Source of the DNA: UBA8389 sp035719105
GTDB taxonomy: Bacteria > Bacteroidota > Bacteroidia > Bacteroidales > UBA1402
Length of the DNA stretch: 64,000 bases
Assembly (NCBI GenBank): GCA_035719105.1
Contig: DASTGN010000008.1
Span: 186,001-250,000, forward strand
Direction: 5' to 3'
Shown: positions 9,023 through 17,430 of the stretch, in pieces
How positions within the stretch are numbered: the first letter of the stretch is position 1
Layout of the letters: each line of letters opens with the position of its first letter
Program-made: the position numbers and the translations under genes
Notes under the pieces: model-generated
Told to the model about the DNA's origin: nothing
Database searches by the model: none
What the model saw: only the letters and a program-made list of their open reading frames with translations

Positions 9023-10819
9023 ATGAAAAGTGGACTCAATCATATCCTCCTACTCTTCGTTCTATTGATTTTCACTGTGGAACCGGTTTCTTCACAGCGA
9101 ACCATTCCGCTTGGGGACAGCACACTACTCTATCGAAAAATCGAGGACTACTCCCATCGAAACAAATTCATGCGTTTCGCATACGGTCTGATTTTCAAAT
9201 CCTATACGGTAACACCCAAGAAAAAGAAAATCATTCGGGAAACATTCGAACGCTTTCAAGGAAAAATCATTCGCCAAATCAATATCGAGACACTCGATCC
9301 GTTCGGCAATTCCATAACAAGAACAACTCCATCCAACCTGAATACGTTTTCAAAAGTCGGTGATGCATTGCATTTCAGAACTCAAAACGTGACCATTTCA
9401 AACTTGTTGCTGATTCATTCCAAACAACGGTTTGACTCCTTATTAGTCAAGGAATCGGAACGATTAATACGTAACAGGTCCTATATCAGGGATGTTTCAT
9501 TTTCCGTCAAGGCTGTATCAACACTGTCCGATTCAGTCGATGTTTCAATTCGAGTGTTGGACAATTGGAGTTTGCTGCCCACCATCCAGGTATCACCGTC
9601 CAGCTACACCCTCGACCTGACCGATCAAAATTTTTTGGGCATGGGACACACCTTCTTATATGGTATGAGCAGGGACATTCCAAAGGGAGTGAATACTTTC
9701 CGAACCAACTATCTCATTCCGAATATTTGGAACACTTACGTCAGTGCGGCAATGCATTATGAAACGGACGGATTTGACAATTTCAACAAAAGTTTCATCA
9801 TCGATCGACCTTTTTATTCGACGTTTACCCAGTGGGCGGGCGGTGTTAGTTTAAAAGATACAAAAACGACGAATGCTCCTTTAAATTTCAGAGTTGCTGC
9901 TCAAGATTACTGGGTCGGACAGGCACAACATCTGAATATAGGCAATTCCGAAGAAAATCGGTTGACTAATTTCATCACAACCACCCGCTATTTGCGTGTT
10001 CGCTATTTGGATAAACCCACTGACCAAGCAGACCCGTTGCATTTTTATTCGGATGAAAATTTTTTCCTGGCTGGAATCGGACTTTCCAACCGAAAATACA
10101 TTCAAGACAAGTTTCTTTTCAAATATGGAATTACCGAAGATGTGCCCATTGGCAAAGTGTACGCGCTGACGGGAGGGTATCAGACCAAAAATGGGGTCAA
10201 TCGTACGTTTTTAGGTGTTCGTTATTCCGAAGGTAATTATTATTCATGGGGCTATTTGAGCAGTAACATCGAGTATGAAACGTTTTTTCGGGGTTCTTCT
10301 GCCCAAGAAGGTCTTTTCTGTGCCGAAGTCAAGTATTTTACAGAATTGTTTGAGGTCGGCAAGTGGAAATTCAGACAATTTGTGAAACCTGAAATCATGA
10401 TCGGCATACACCGTTTTGCTTACGACAGTTTGACTTTAAACAGTGGATTTGGGATTGACGGCTTTAATAGCACGATTTTGTCGGGTAATAGCCGTTTTCT
10501 TTTGTCGCTGCAAACCCAGTCATATGCGCCCTGGGATTTTATTGGATTCCGATTTGGACCATTTTTCACCTATACGCTGGGCATGTTGGGGACTCCTGCA
10601 GATGGTTTCCGAAAAAGCAACTGGTATTCACAATTTGGATTTGGCGTGCTCATTAAAAATGAAAACCTGATATTGAACACGTTCCAATTCTCTTTTTCAT
10701 TTTTTCCAGTCATGCCTGGCAACGGAAACAATATCCTGAAGATGAATTCATTCAAAACAACAGACTTCGGGTTCAGCAATTTCGAAGTAGGGAAACCCAG
10801 TGTGAGAGCCTTTCAATGA
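9023..10819 (+). CDS. Outer-membrane beta-barrel protein with an N-terminal POTRA-like region
   Basis: 598 residues with a signal peptide (about 1-25, ending VSSQ). Residues about 80-190 look like a POTRA or surface-antigen N-terminal module: GKIIRQINIETLDPFG, then a segment on paired strands and SVDVSIRVLDNWSLLPT. The rest has many amphipathic strands with alternating aromatic residues, as in a BamA/TamA-like barrel, and it lacks enzyme motifs. The role is unknown; the architecture suggests an Omp85-superfamily relative or a Bacteroidota-specific porin-like protein. It stands alone, divergent from carA and convergent with cysK. The ATG at 9023 follows a TACCTTTC box that imperfectly matches the -7 consensus. 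Confidence 0.65.
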   Translation: MKSGLNHILLLFVLLIFTVEPVSSQRTIPLGDSTLLYRKIEDYSHRNKFMRFAYGLIFKSYTVTPKKKKIIRETFERFQGKIIRQINIETLDPFGNSITRTTPSNLNTFSKVGDALHFRTQNVTISNLLLIHSKQRFDSLLVKESERLIRNRSYIRDVSFSVKAVSTLSDSVDVSIRVLDNWSLLPTIQVSPSSYTLDLTDQNFLGMGHTFLYGMSRDIPKGVNTFRTNYLIPNIWNTYVSAAMHYETDGFDNFNKSFIIDRPFYSTFTQWAGGVSLKDTKTTNAPLNFRVAAQDYWVGQAQHLNIGNSEENRLTNFITTTRYLRVRYLDKPTDQADPLHFYSDENFFLAGIGLSNRKYIQDKFLFKYGITEDVPIGKVYALTGGYQTKNGVNRTFLGVRYSEGNYYSWGYLSSNIEYETFFRGSSAQEGLFCAEVKYFTELFEVGKWKFRQFVKPEIMIGIHRFAYDSLTLNSGFGIDGFNSTILSGNSRFLLSLQTQSYAPWDFIGFRFGPFFTYTLGMLGTPADGFRKSNWYSQFGFGVLIKNENLILNTFQFSFSFFPVMPGNGNNILKMNSFKTTDFGFSNFEVGKPSVRAFQ

Positions 10820-10820
10820 A

Positions 10821-10856
10821 AAAGGGCCGCAAGCACTGAATGCAATACGACCCTTT
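10821..10856. terminator. Possible shared terminator between convergent genes
   Basis: AAAGGGCCG (10821-10829) can pair with CGACCCTTT (10848-10856) with one mismatch. It sits right after the 9023-10819 stop and before the end of cysK. T-runs next to the stem are weak, so this is tentative. Confidence 0.35.
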
Positions 10857-10874
10857 CCCTCATTAAACTATTTT

Positions 10875-11822
10875 TTACAAAGGGTACTCTTCGAAAGCGT
10901 AAAGCACGCTGCTTAAATACCGTTCACCAGTATCCGGCAAAAGTGTGACAATGATCTTTCCTGCATTTTCCGGGCGTTTAGCCAGTTCGGCCGCTCCGAA
11001 AACTGCTGCACCAGAGGAAATACCAACGAGCAAGCCTTCTTTCTGTGCCAATTCGCGGCTGGTCAGAATGGCACTATCGTGAGGAACACGAAGGATTTCG
11101 TCAACAACATTAGGGTTGTATGTTCCAGGTACGAAGCCTGCACCAATGCCTTGAATTTTGTGTGGACCAGGAGCGCCACCGGAAAGAACCGGGGATTCAT
11201 TGGGTTCCACAGCAACGATTTTGATGTTGGGGTTGTGTTTTTTAAGAGCTTCGCCAACACCACTGACGGTACCACCCGTTCCGACTCCGGCTACGAAAAT
11301 ATCGATTTTGCCATCGGTGTCGCGCCAAATTTCTTCGCCGGTTGTCAATTTATGTATTTCAGGATTGGCTGGATTTTCAAATTGTTGCAGAATAATGGAA
11401 CCGGGGGTTTCCTCTCTCAATTCGATGGCCTTGGCAATGGCAGCTTTCATACCTCCCACACCGGGGGTAAGCACCAGGGTTGCTCCAAGGGCCTTGAGCA
11501 GATTGCGACGTTCCAAACTCATGGTTTCGGGCATGGTCAAAATGAGTTTATAACCTTTGGCAGCCGAAACGAAGGCCAAACCAACTCCGGTATTGCCACT
11601 GGTCGGTTCAATGATGGTCGCTCCAGGTTTCAGCAAGCCCTTTGCTTCTGCATCATTGATCATGGCCAAGGCTATGCGATCTTTCACACTGCCTGCCGGG
11701 TTGAAGTATTCCAGTTTGGCAATGACGGTAGCGGGCAGGTTCTTGAGAGCATTGTAATTGGAAAGCTCCAGTAACGGCGTGTTTCCGACTAAGTCGGTCA
11801 ATTGTTTCGCGATTTTTGTCAT
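10875..11822 (-). CDS. cysK: Cysteine synthase A (O-acetylserine sulfhydrylase)
   Basis: PLP enzyme that makes cysteine from O-acetylserine and sulfide. 315 residues. The Schiff-base lysine is Lys47 in NPAGSVKDR; the substrate loop is PTSGNTGVGLAF (about 73-84), the phosphate-binding glycine loop is GVGTGGTVSGVG (about 179-190), and GISSGAA is near the C-terminus. It diverges from metY across a 142-bp region that carries an ATACC-N8-GGTAT palindrome, suggesting joint control with other sulfur genes of this window. Confidence 0.95.
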   Translation of the reverse strand: MTKIAKQLTDLVGNTPLLELSNYNALKNLPATVIAKLEYFNPAGSVKDRIALAMINDAEAKGLLKPGATIIEPTSGNTGVGLAFVSAAKGYKLILTMPETMSLERRNLLKALGATLVLTPGVGGMKAAIAKAIELREETPGSIILQQFENPANPEIHKLTTGEEIWRDTDGKIDIFVAGVGTGGTVSGVGEALKKHNPNIKIVAVEPNESPVLSGGAPGPHKIQGIGAGFVPGTYNPNVVDEILRVPHDSAILTSRELAQKEGLLVGISSGAAVFGAAELAKRPENAGKIIVTLLPDTGERYLSSVLYAFEEYPL

Positions 11823-11859
11823 GATGTGCGTATTTTTAGTAGGTTTGTTTTTTATGATG

Positions 11860-11867
11860 CAAATATA
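11860..11867 (-). promoter_or_regulatory. Predicted -7 box of cysK
   Basis: TATATTTG on the minus strand, about 38 bases upstream of the cysK start. A TTG lies 18 bases upstream of it on that strand (complement of 11886-11888), slightly closer than the usual 19-21. Confidence 0.5.
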
Positions 11868-11889
11868 GAGCTGTTTTTAAGGGAGCAAA

Positions 11890-11907
11890 ATACCCTGCAT
11901 GTGGTAT
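11890..11907. promoter_or_regulatory. Putative sulfur-regulon operator, ATACC-N8-GGTAT (single copy)
   Basis: Perfect 5-bp arms ATACC and GGTAT separated by eight bases. It lies between the divergent cysK and metY promoters: 22 bases from the cysK -7 box and 16 from the metY -7 box. The same dyad occurs in tandem upstream of susC and of the sulfur-carrier operon. The regulator is not identified. Confidence 0.55.
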
Positions 11908-11923
11908 TATTAAAAAAAGGACG

Positions 11924-11951
11924 TATTTTTGTAGTATCGTGTTACTACAAA
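11924..11951 (+). promoter_or_regulatory. metY promoter -7 box overlapped by a second inverted repeat
   Basis: TATTTTTG (11924-11931) fits the -7 consensus. A perfect 9-bp inverted repeat, TTTGTAGTA (11928-11936) and TACTACAAA (11943-11951) with a six-base spacer, overlaps the box and the expected transcription start. This position suits a repressor operator, or a short hairpin at the 5' end of the transcript. Confidence 0.5.
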
Positions 11952-11964
11952 TCAATTTTATCCA

Positions 11965-13182
11965 ATGAACTATCAACATTCCAAATACCTCAGACAGGAG
12001 CCTTTCAATGCGTTGCAGGTTCCTGTTTATCAATCCGTTGCTTTTGAATTCAATACGGCTGAGGAAATGGAAGCTGCTTTTACAGGCAAATCGGCCGAAC
12101 ATTGCTATTCCAGAATTACCAATCCGACAGTTCAGTTTTTTGAAGAACGGATCCGGAATATTTCTGGTGCAACGAATGTAACCGCTTTGAATTCAGGCAT
12201 GGCGGCCATCAGCAATGCGATGATTGCATTGGCGTACAGTGGAGCCAACATCGTTACTTCTCCCCATTTGTTCGGCAATACCTACTCTTTTTTTAATTCA
12301 ACGTTGGCAGCGTTTGGGGTTGAGACCCGCTTTTGTGACTTGACCAACTTAGACGAAGTGAAATCCTGCATGGACGAAAACACGTGTGCTTTGTTTTTGG
12401 AAGTCATTACCAATCCTCAATTGGAAGTGGTGGATCTCAAGGCATTATCACAGATGGCTCACGAAGCAGGCGTTCCCCTTGTTGCTGATACAACCGTCGT
12501 ACCGTTTTGCGCTTGGTCGGCAAAAAATTTCGGAGTGGACATCGAATTGATTTCCAGTACCAAATACATTTCGGGCGGTGCCACCAGTTTGGGAGGTCTG
12601 ATTTTGGATTATGCAAACTTTGATTGGAGTCGCTCCCCGAAATTGAGAGATTTATCCAAACAAATGGGACCCAATGCCTTCCATTTCAAGTTGCGGCGGG
12701 AGATTCACCGCAACTTAGGGGCCTACATGACGCCTCAGGTAGCTTACCAACAGACCCTTGGCCTCGAAACATTACCTTTGCGCTTTGAACGTGCTTCAAA
12801 AACTTGCCTGGAGCTGGCCGAAAGACTTCAGAGTTTGGAGGGCATTGTTTCAGTCAATTACACAGGTTTGGCCTCGAATCCTTTCGCAGCGCTTAGCAAC
12901 AAACAATTCGGACCTTTACCAGGTGCCATGTTGACGTTCGACTTGGAAAGTCGTGAGAAATGTTTTGCGTTCATGAATAGGCTCAAACTAATCAAACGCG
13001 CGACCAACTTATTCGATAACAAATCTTTAGCCATTCACCCTGCCAGCACCATCTTCGGTACGTTCACCGCAGCCATTCGGGAGGAAATGGACGTACGAGA
13101 CACGACCATTCGTTTGTCCGTAGGCTTAGAAGACGTGGAAGAATTATTGGACGACATCCAACAAAGCCTTAAAAACAGTTGA
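11965..13182 (+). CDS. metY: O-acetylhomoserine sulfhydrylase-type PLP enzyme
   Basis: Cys/Met-metabolism PLP family, 405 residues. The Schiff-base lysine is Lys200 in SSTKYISGG; other marks are SGMAAISNAM (about 77-86), TNPQLEVVD (about 149-157) and VADTTVVPF (about 173-181). The closest role is O-acetylhomoserine (thiol)-lyase, making homocysteine from O-acetylhomoserine and sulfide or a protein thiocarboxylate. A cystathionine-type lyase or synthase cannot be fully excluded from sequence alone. It has its own promoter with two palindromes, and its stop lies one base before the response-regulator start, so it leads a run of eight genes that ends with the hydrogenase-like complex. Confidence 0.85.
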   Translation: MNYQHSKYLRQEPFNALQVPVYQSVAFEFNTAEEMEAAFTGKSAEHCYSRITNPTVQFFEERIRNISGATNVTALNSGMAAISNAMIALAYSGANIVTSPHLFGNTYSFFNSTLAAFGVETRFCDLTNLDEVKSCMDENTCALFLEVITNPQLEVVDLKALSQMAHEAGVPLVADTTVVPFCAWSAKNFGVDIELISSTKYISGGATSLGGLILDYANFDWSRSPKLRDLSKQMGPNAFHFKLRREIHRNLGAYMTPQVAYQQTLGLETLPLRFERASKTCLELAERLQSLEGIVSVNYTGLASNPFAALSNKQFGPLPGAMLTFDLESREKCFAFMNRLKLIKRATNLFDNKSLAIHPASTIFGTFTAAIREEMDVRDTTIRLSVGLEDVEELLDDIQQSLKNS

Positions 13183-13183
13183 T

Positions 13184-13831
13184 ATGAAACAGGTCATACT
13201 TGCTGACATTCAGGATATTACTCGAGCTGGACTGCTTTATTTCATACAGCAAATCACCGGCAAGGTGCATTTTAAGGAAGCCTTTTCCAAAAAGGAATTG
13301 ATGGCTGAACTGGCATCTGCACCGGAAGCATTGATTATCATTGATTACACCTTGTTTGACCTGACTGGCCCTGAAAACTTGTTGAATCTGAGCGCTCGAT
13401 TCAAACAAGCTCACTTCTTGCTTTTTTCAGATGAACTCAGTGAAGAATTTCTACGATTGGTCGTTCCTGGTAGTGAAAACATCAGCATCTTATTTAAGGA
13501 TGCCACTCAGGATGAGATTCAAACGGCTTTGAATCTGACGATTAATAAGGAACGCTACCTTAGTACCAGAGCGACCAACTTATTGTTGGGCAAGCGAAAT
13601 ATACTTACACCCAAAACATCGTTGCTCACGACCACGGAACAAGATATTCTGAAATTGCTGGCTTTGGGTAAGACGACCAAAGAAATTGCCCAGGAACGTT
13701 TTTCGAGTGTGCATACGATAACAACCCACCGAAAGAATATTTTCAGGAAACTGGAAGTGAATACGGTTTATGAGGCCACCAAATATGCCCTGAGAGCCGG
13801 AGTGGTTGATTCTGCTGAATATTACATCTAA
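13184..13831 (+). CDS. Orphan NarL/LuxR-type response regulator
   Basis: 215 residues. The N-terminal receiver domain (about 1-120) has the likely phosphoacceptor Asp54 (IIIDYT), acidic residues near Asp8 and Asp11, and Lys105 (LFKDAT). The C-terminal LuxR-type helix-turn-helix (about 148-210) reads TTTEQDILKLLALGKTTKEI and THRKNIFRKLEV. No histidine kinase gene is near. It lies one base after metY and 11 bases before hyfB, so it is probably translated from the same message and could control the operon or other sulfur genes. Its target and signal are not evident. Confidence 0.85.
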   Translation: MKQVILADIQDITRAGLLYFIQQITGKVHFKEAFSKKELMAELASAPEALIIIDYTLFDLTGPENLLNLSARFKQAHFLLFSDELSEEFLRLVVPGSENISILFKDATQDEIQTALNLTINKERYLSTRATNLLLGKRNILTPKTSLLTTTEQDILKLLALGKTTKEIAQERFSSVHTITTHRKNIFRKLEVNTVYEATKYALRAGVVDSAEYYI

Positions 13832-13842
13832 CGCCGGGAGTT

Positions 13843-15876
13843 ATGGAAAGCACACTGATCGAACTATTCAACCTACTGGCATTATTCGGCATTTTGCTTT
13901 TCCCCTTCTTCAAAATCAATGGCAGAGGAATTATTGCTTTGTCTGTCATTACAATTCAAGTTCTGATCGCTTCCTTTATCGCCGTTTCTGTATTTACAAA
14001 CGGAACGGTTGAGTTCGCCTATTTGGGGTCTTACACGACCGGCACCATTCCAATCAGAGTCGATTATCTGTCAGCTTGGTTCCTGCTGGTCATCAGTTTT
14101 ACATTCTTGACGGGTGCCTGGTACGGCTTTCAATATATGAAGCAATACTTAGACAAACCTTCAAATTTGACCCTTCATGCCGTTGCATTTATATTGCTCT
14201 TTACGTCACTGATTGACCTTTGCCTGATTCAGAACAGCCTGGTCATGCTGGTCGTTTGGGAAATAATGGCGTTGAGTTCCTTTATCACCATTGTTTTTGA
14301 AAGCCATAAAACGGAAACACTGAAAGCTGGCATCAATTTTCTCATACAATCGCATATCTGTATCCTTTTTTTGACGTTCGCCTTTATGTGGGTAAAAGTC
14401 AAGACAGGGTCATTTGATTTTCAAGCTATTACGACGTACACAGCCTCTCAACCTGCCCTCATTGGCATAGGGTTGTTTATTTTTTTCTTTATAGGATTCG
14501 GTATCAAAGCTGGTTTTGTACCTTTTCACACCTGGCTTCCTAAGGCACATCCGGCAGCGCCTGCGCACATATCTGGCATCATGTCCGGTGTCATCATTAA
14601 AATCGGAATTTATGGAATCTTACGAATACTGATGCTGATTAAAACAGATATGATCACCCTCGGTTATTTCGTCTTGTTCATGTCCACCATAACGGGCGTC
14701 TATGGTGTGGCGTTGGCCATCATTCAGCACAATCTGAAGAAATTGTTAGCCTATCACAGCATTGAAAACATCGGAATCATTGGAATAGGCATCGGGATGG
14801 GCTGCTTAGGCTTAGGGTATCACAACACCCTTTTAGTAGTGACTGGATTTGGTGGTGCGTTGTTGCATACGCTCAATCACTCTCTGTTCAAATCGCTTTT
14901 GTTCTTTAGTGCCGGAAACGTTTATCAGGCCAAACACACGATGAATATTGAGGCGATGGGTGGATTATTGAAAGCAATGCCGCGAACTGGCTATTTGTTT
15001 TTAATCGGTTCATTGGCCATTTGTGGATTACCACCTTTCAACGGCTTCATTTCTGAATTCTTCCTTTACAGTGGCCTTTTTCATGGTTTGTATGCCAATC
15101 AATTCCTCATCAACTTGTTTTTGCTGTTTGTCATCTTTGGGTTGGTCTTGATCGGCGGCCTGGCATTGATTTGTTTCACCAAAGCTTTTGGCATCGTCTT
15201 TTTGGGAACGCCTAGGGAAAAAACATCACATCCGATTGCCAAAGAAAAGAATTCCCGCATTTTTCCCATGTACCTCGTTGCGTTATTCATCCTTTTCATC
15301 GGTTTGTTTCCGTTTATATTCAATGCCCCACTTTTAAAAACAGTGGCTTTGTATCAGCCAATACTTGGCCCGGTGAGTAGGTTTCAGTTGGAATCCATTT
15401 TCGGAAACTTGTCCATAGTGGGTTGGTATTCCATGGGTTTTGTGGGTTTAATTGGGGTATTGTACTGGGTCCGTTATGCATTGACACGCAAAAGATCGTG
15501 CGAAGTCGATAATACCTGGGGTTGTGGCTATACGGGGGAAACATCAAAAATGCAATTCACGGCTTCATCGTTCATCAGGTCCTATCGCAAATTGATGGAA
15601 CCCATTTTATTGCTCAAAAAGGAAAAAGTAGAGGCTGTGGGTCTTTATCCCAACAAGGTTCGACAGAGCGTTAATCCAGGTGACCGCTTGGAACGTTGGT
15701 TGATTGACAGGCCCATCTTTTTCCTTAGAACCGTGCTCAGCCGATTTACATTTCTGCAAAACGGAAACATACAAGCCTACATCCTTTACGGTTTCATCTT
15801 TGTTGGTGCAACCATATTGATACCTCTGATAATCAGCAAATTTGCAACATTAATGTCCTTTTTAAATCAATTATGA
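13843..15876 (+). CDS. hyfB: Membrane antiporter-like subunit, HyfB/NuoL family
   Basis: 677 residues with roughly 16 predicted membrane helices. This is the NuoL/MrpA-type ion-translocating subunit of group-4 hydrogenase and complex I relatives. The conserved helix-5 glutamate appears in VVWEIMALSSF (about 138-148), and the lysine/histidine helix-7 motif in FHTWLPKAHPAAPAHISGIMSG (about 228-249). The C-terminal part (about 540-677) carries soluble loop residues and a final helix. First of six contiguous genes (B, C, E, F, G, I); the hyfA, D and H equivalents are absent. Hyf symbols denote homology only, because the catalytic subunits downstream are not hydrogenases. Confidence 0.85.
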   Translation: MESTLIELFNLLALFGILLFPFFKINGRGIIALSVITIQVLIASFIAVSVFTNGTVEFAYLGSYTTGTIPIRVDYLSAWFLLVISFTFLTGAWYGFQYMKQYLDKPSNLTLHAVAFILLFTSLIDLCLIQNSLVMLVVWEIMALSSFITIVFESHKTETLKAGINFLIQSHICILFLTFAFMWVKVKTGSFDFQAITTYTASQPALIGIGLFIFFFIGFGIKAGFVPFHTWLPKAHPAAPAHISGIMSGVIIKIGIYGILRILMLIKTDMITLGYFVLFMSTITGVYGVALAIIQHNLKKLLAYHSIENIGIIGIGIGMGCLGLGYHNTLLVVTGFGGALLHTLNHSLFKSLLFFSAGNVYQAKHTMNIEAMGGLLKAMPRTGYLFLIGSLAICGLPPFNGFISEFFLYSGLFHGLYANQFLINLFLLFVIFGLVLIGGLALICFTKAFGIVFLGTPREKTSHPIAKEKNSRIFPMYLVALFILFIGLFPFIFNAPLLKTVALYQPILGPVSRFQLESIFGNLSIVGWYSMGFVGLIGVLYWVRYALTRKRSCEVDNTWGCGYTGETSKMQFTASSFIRSYRKLMEPILLLKKEKVEAVGLYPNKVRQSVNPGDRLERWLIDRPIFFLRTVLSRFTFLQNGNIQAYILYGFIFVGATILIPLIISKFATLMSFLNQL

Positions 15877-15877
15877 C

Positions 15878-16783
15878 ATGGTTAGCCTCCTGCTCATCCT
15901 ACTTGCCAGTTTCTTTTTTGTTGGTGTGATTCTCCAGACAAAAAGCAGGGCCTCGGGGCGAAAAGGGCCAGGTATTTTCCAACCCATGTGGGATATTGTC
16001 AAATTGCTGAAAAAGGGCTCTGTTTATAGCAAAACAACCAGCTTCATCTTCAAAATTGCCCCGACAGCCTACTTTGCTTCTGTATTGATGGCGGTTTTGA
16101 TGATTCCACACGGCAACCATCCTGGTTTCATTTCCTTTAATGGAGACTTTGTCATGTTTGCCTATGTGCTGGCATTCGGAAAATTCCTGTTAATCGTTTC
16201 TGCACTCGATACGGGCAGCAGTTTTGAAGGCATGGGCGCCAGCCGGGAGGCTTTGTTTTCCATGTTGGTGGAACCCGCCTTTTTTATTCTGATGGGGTCT
16301 TTTGCACTATTAACGGGTCATACCTCGTTCCAAAGTATTTTTAGCGAACTGCATTATGGCTCCTATATTTCTTATATGTTGGGGGGACTGGCCACTTTTG
16401 TTTTTGTGTTGATTGCCATGATCGAAAACAGTCGCATGCCTGTGGACGACCCAAAAACACATTTGGAATTGACCATGGTGCATGAAGTCATGATTTTGGA
16501 CAACAGCGGATTTGACTTAGGTGTCATTTTATACACCACCAATTTGAAATTTGCCATGTATGGGGCCATCATTGCCGATCTGTTTATCGGTATCTTGCCT
16601 TTGTGGTACTCCATTCCGCTGTTTATGGGCATTCAAATTTTATTTGCCATCATCGTTGGTCTGATAGAGTCGTTCGGAGCGCGTTTCCGTATGGGTCACA
16701 ATCCTCAGTTCATTTTCATACTCACCTCCGTCTCCATCCTGATTTTCTTTGGGGTTTTGTTGGTGTTGGGCAAATTCATTTAA
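15878..16783 (+). CDS. hyfC: Membrane subunit, HyfC/HycD/NuoH family
   Basis: 301 residues, about eight membrane helices. It corresponds to NuoH, the subunit that links the hydrophilic arm to the ion-pumping arm. Family marks are FEGMGASREALFSMLVEPAFF (about 114-134) and the charged loop ENSRMPVDDPKTHLELTMVHE (about 186-206), which in complex I forms part of the quinone and proton-coupling region. The ATG lies one base after the hyfB stop. Confidence 0.87.
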   Translation: MVSLLLILLASFFFVGVILQTKSRASGRKGPGIFQPMWDIVKLLKKGSVYSKTTSFIFKIAPTAYFASVLMAVLMIPHGNHPGFISFNGDFVMFAYVLAFGKFLLIVSALDTGSSFEGMGASREALFSMLVEPAFFILMGSFALLTGHTSFQSIFSELHYGSYISYMLGGLATFVFVLIAMIENSRMPVDDPKTHLELTMVHEVMILDNSGFDLGVILYTTNLKFAMYGAIIADLFIGILPLWYSIPLFMGIQILFAIIVGLIESFGARFRMGHNPQFIFILTSVSILIFFGVLLVLGKFI

Positions 16784-16795
16784 CACATAAGGATT

Positions 16796-17425
16796 ATGAC
16801 AGACATCCTATTAATCGCATTGGCCATTTCATTGCTCTACATCAGCATTGCCAACCGACTTTCGACCTACTTGAGTATTCTAGTGTTTCAGGGATTCTTG
16901 CTTTTTGGCACCACTTTTTTGACCTTGACCGAAATCAGCACCCTGAACTTATTGCTCATCATGCTCGAGACGATTGTTTTCAAGGCTTTGGCTGTGCCCT
17001 GGTTCCTGAACCACCTGATCAAGCGAAACCAAATAACTCGAATTGCCGAACCCTACCTCCCCAACTTTGTTTCGCTCATCATCGTCACCCTCATTTTAGT
17101 AGCCACCATCGTCATGTCGGGTTCCATCGAGGATGAAAACATAGACAAAACGTTCTTTGTTGTAGCTTTATCAACCTTATTTACAGGATTGTACCTGATT
17201 GTGACCCGAAAAAAGATCATCACCCACGTGATCGGTTACCTGATTATCGAAAACGGCGTATTTATCCTGTCTCTGGCTGTGGGGAACGAAATGCCCATGT
17301 TGGTCAATCTGGGCATTATGTTGGATATTTTTGCCAGTGTGCTCATTCTCGGCGTTTTCTTCAATAAAATTGGAGACGTGTTAAAAGATCCGGATGTAAA
17401 CCGATTAAGTAATTTGAAAGACTAA
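16796..17425 (+). CDS. hyfE: Membrane subunit, HyfE family
   Basis: 209 residues, about six membrane helices, related to NuoK plus extra helices as in hydrogenase-4 component E. The conserved MLETIVFKALAVPWFLNHLIKR segment sits near residues 57-78 and ENGVFILSLAVGNEMP near 152-167, the latter resembling the NuoK glutamate helix. It lies between hyfC and hyfF with gaps of 12 and 5 bases. Confidence 0.85.
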   Translation: MTDILLIALAISLLYISIANRLSTYLSILVFQGFLLFGTTFLTLTEISTLNLLLIMLETIVFKALAVPWFLNHLIKRNQITRIAEPYLPNFVSLIIVTLILVATIVMSGSIEDENIDKTFFVVALSTLFTGLYLIVTRKKIITHVIGYLIIENGVFILSLAVGNEMPMLVNLGIMLDIFASVLILGVFFNKIGDVLKDPDVNRLSNLKD

Positions 17426-17430
17426 AAAAC

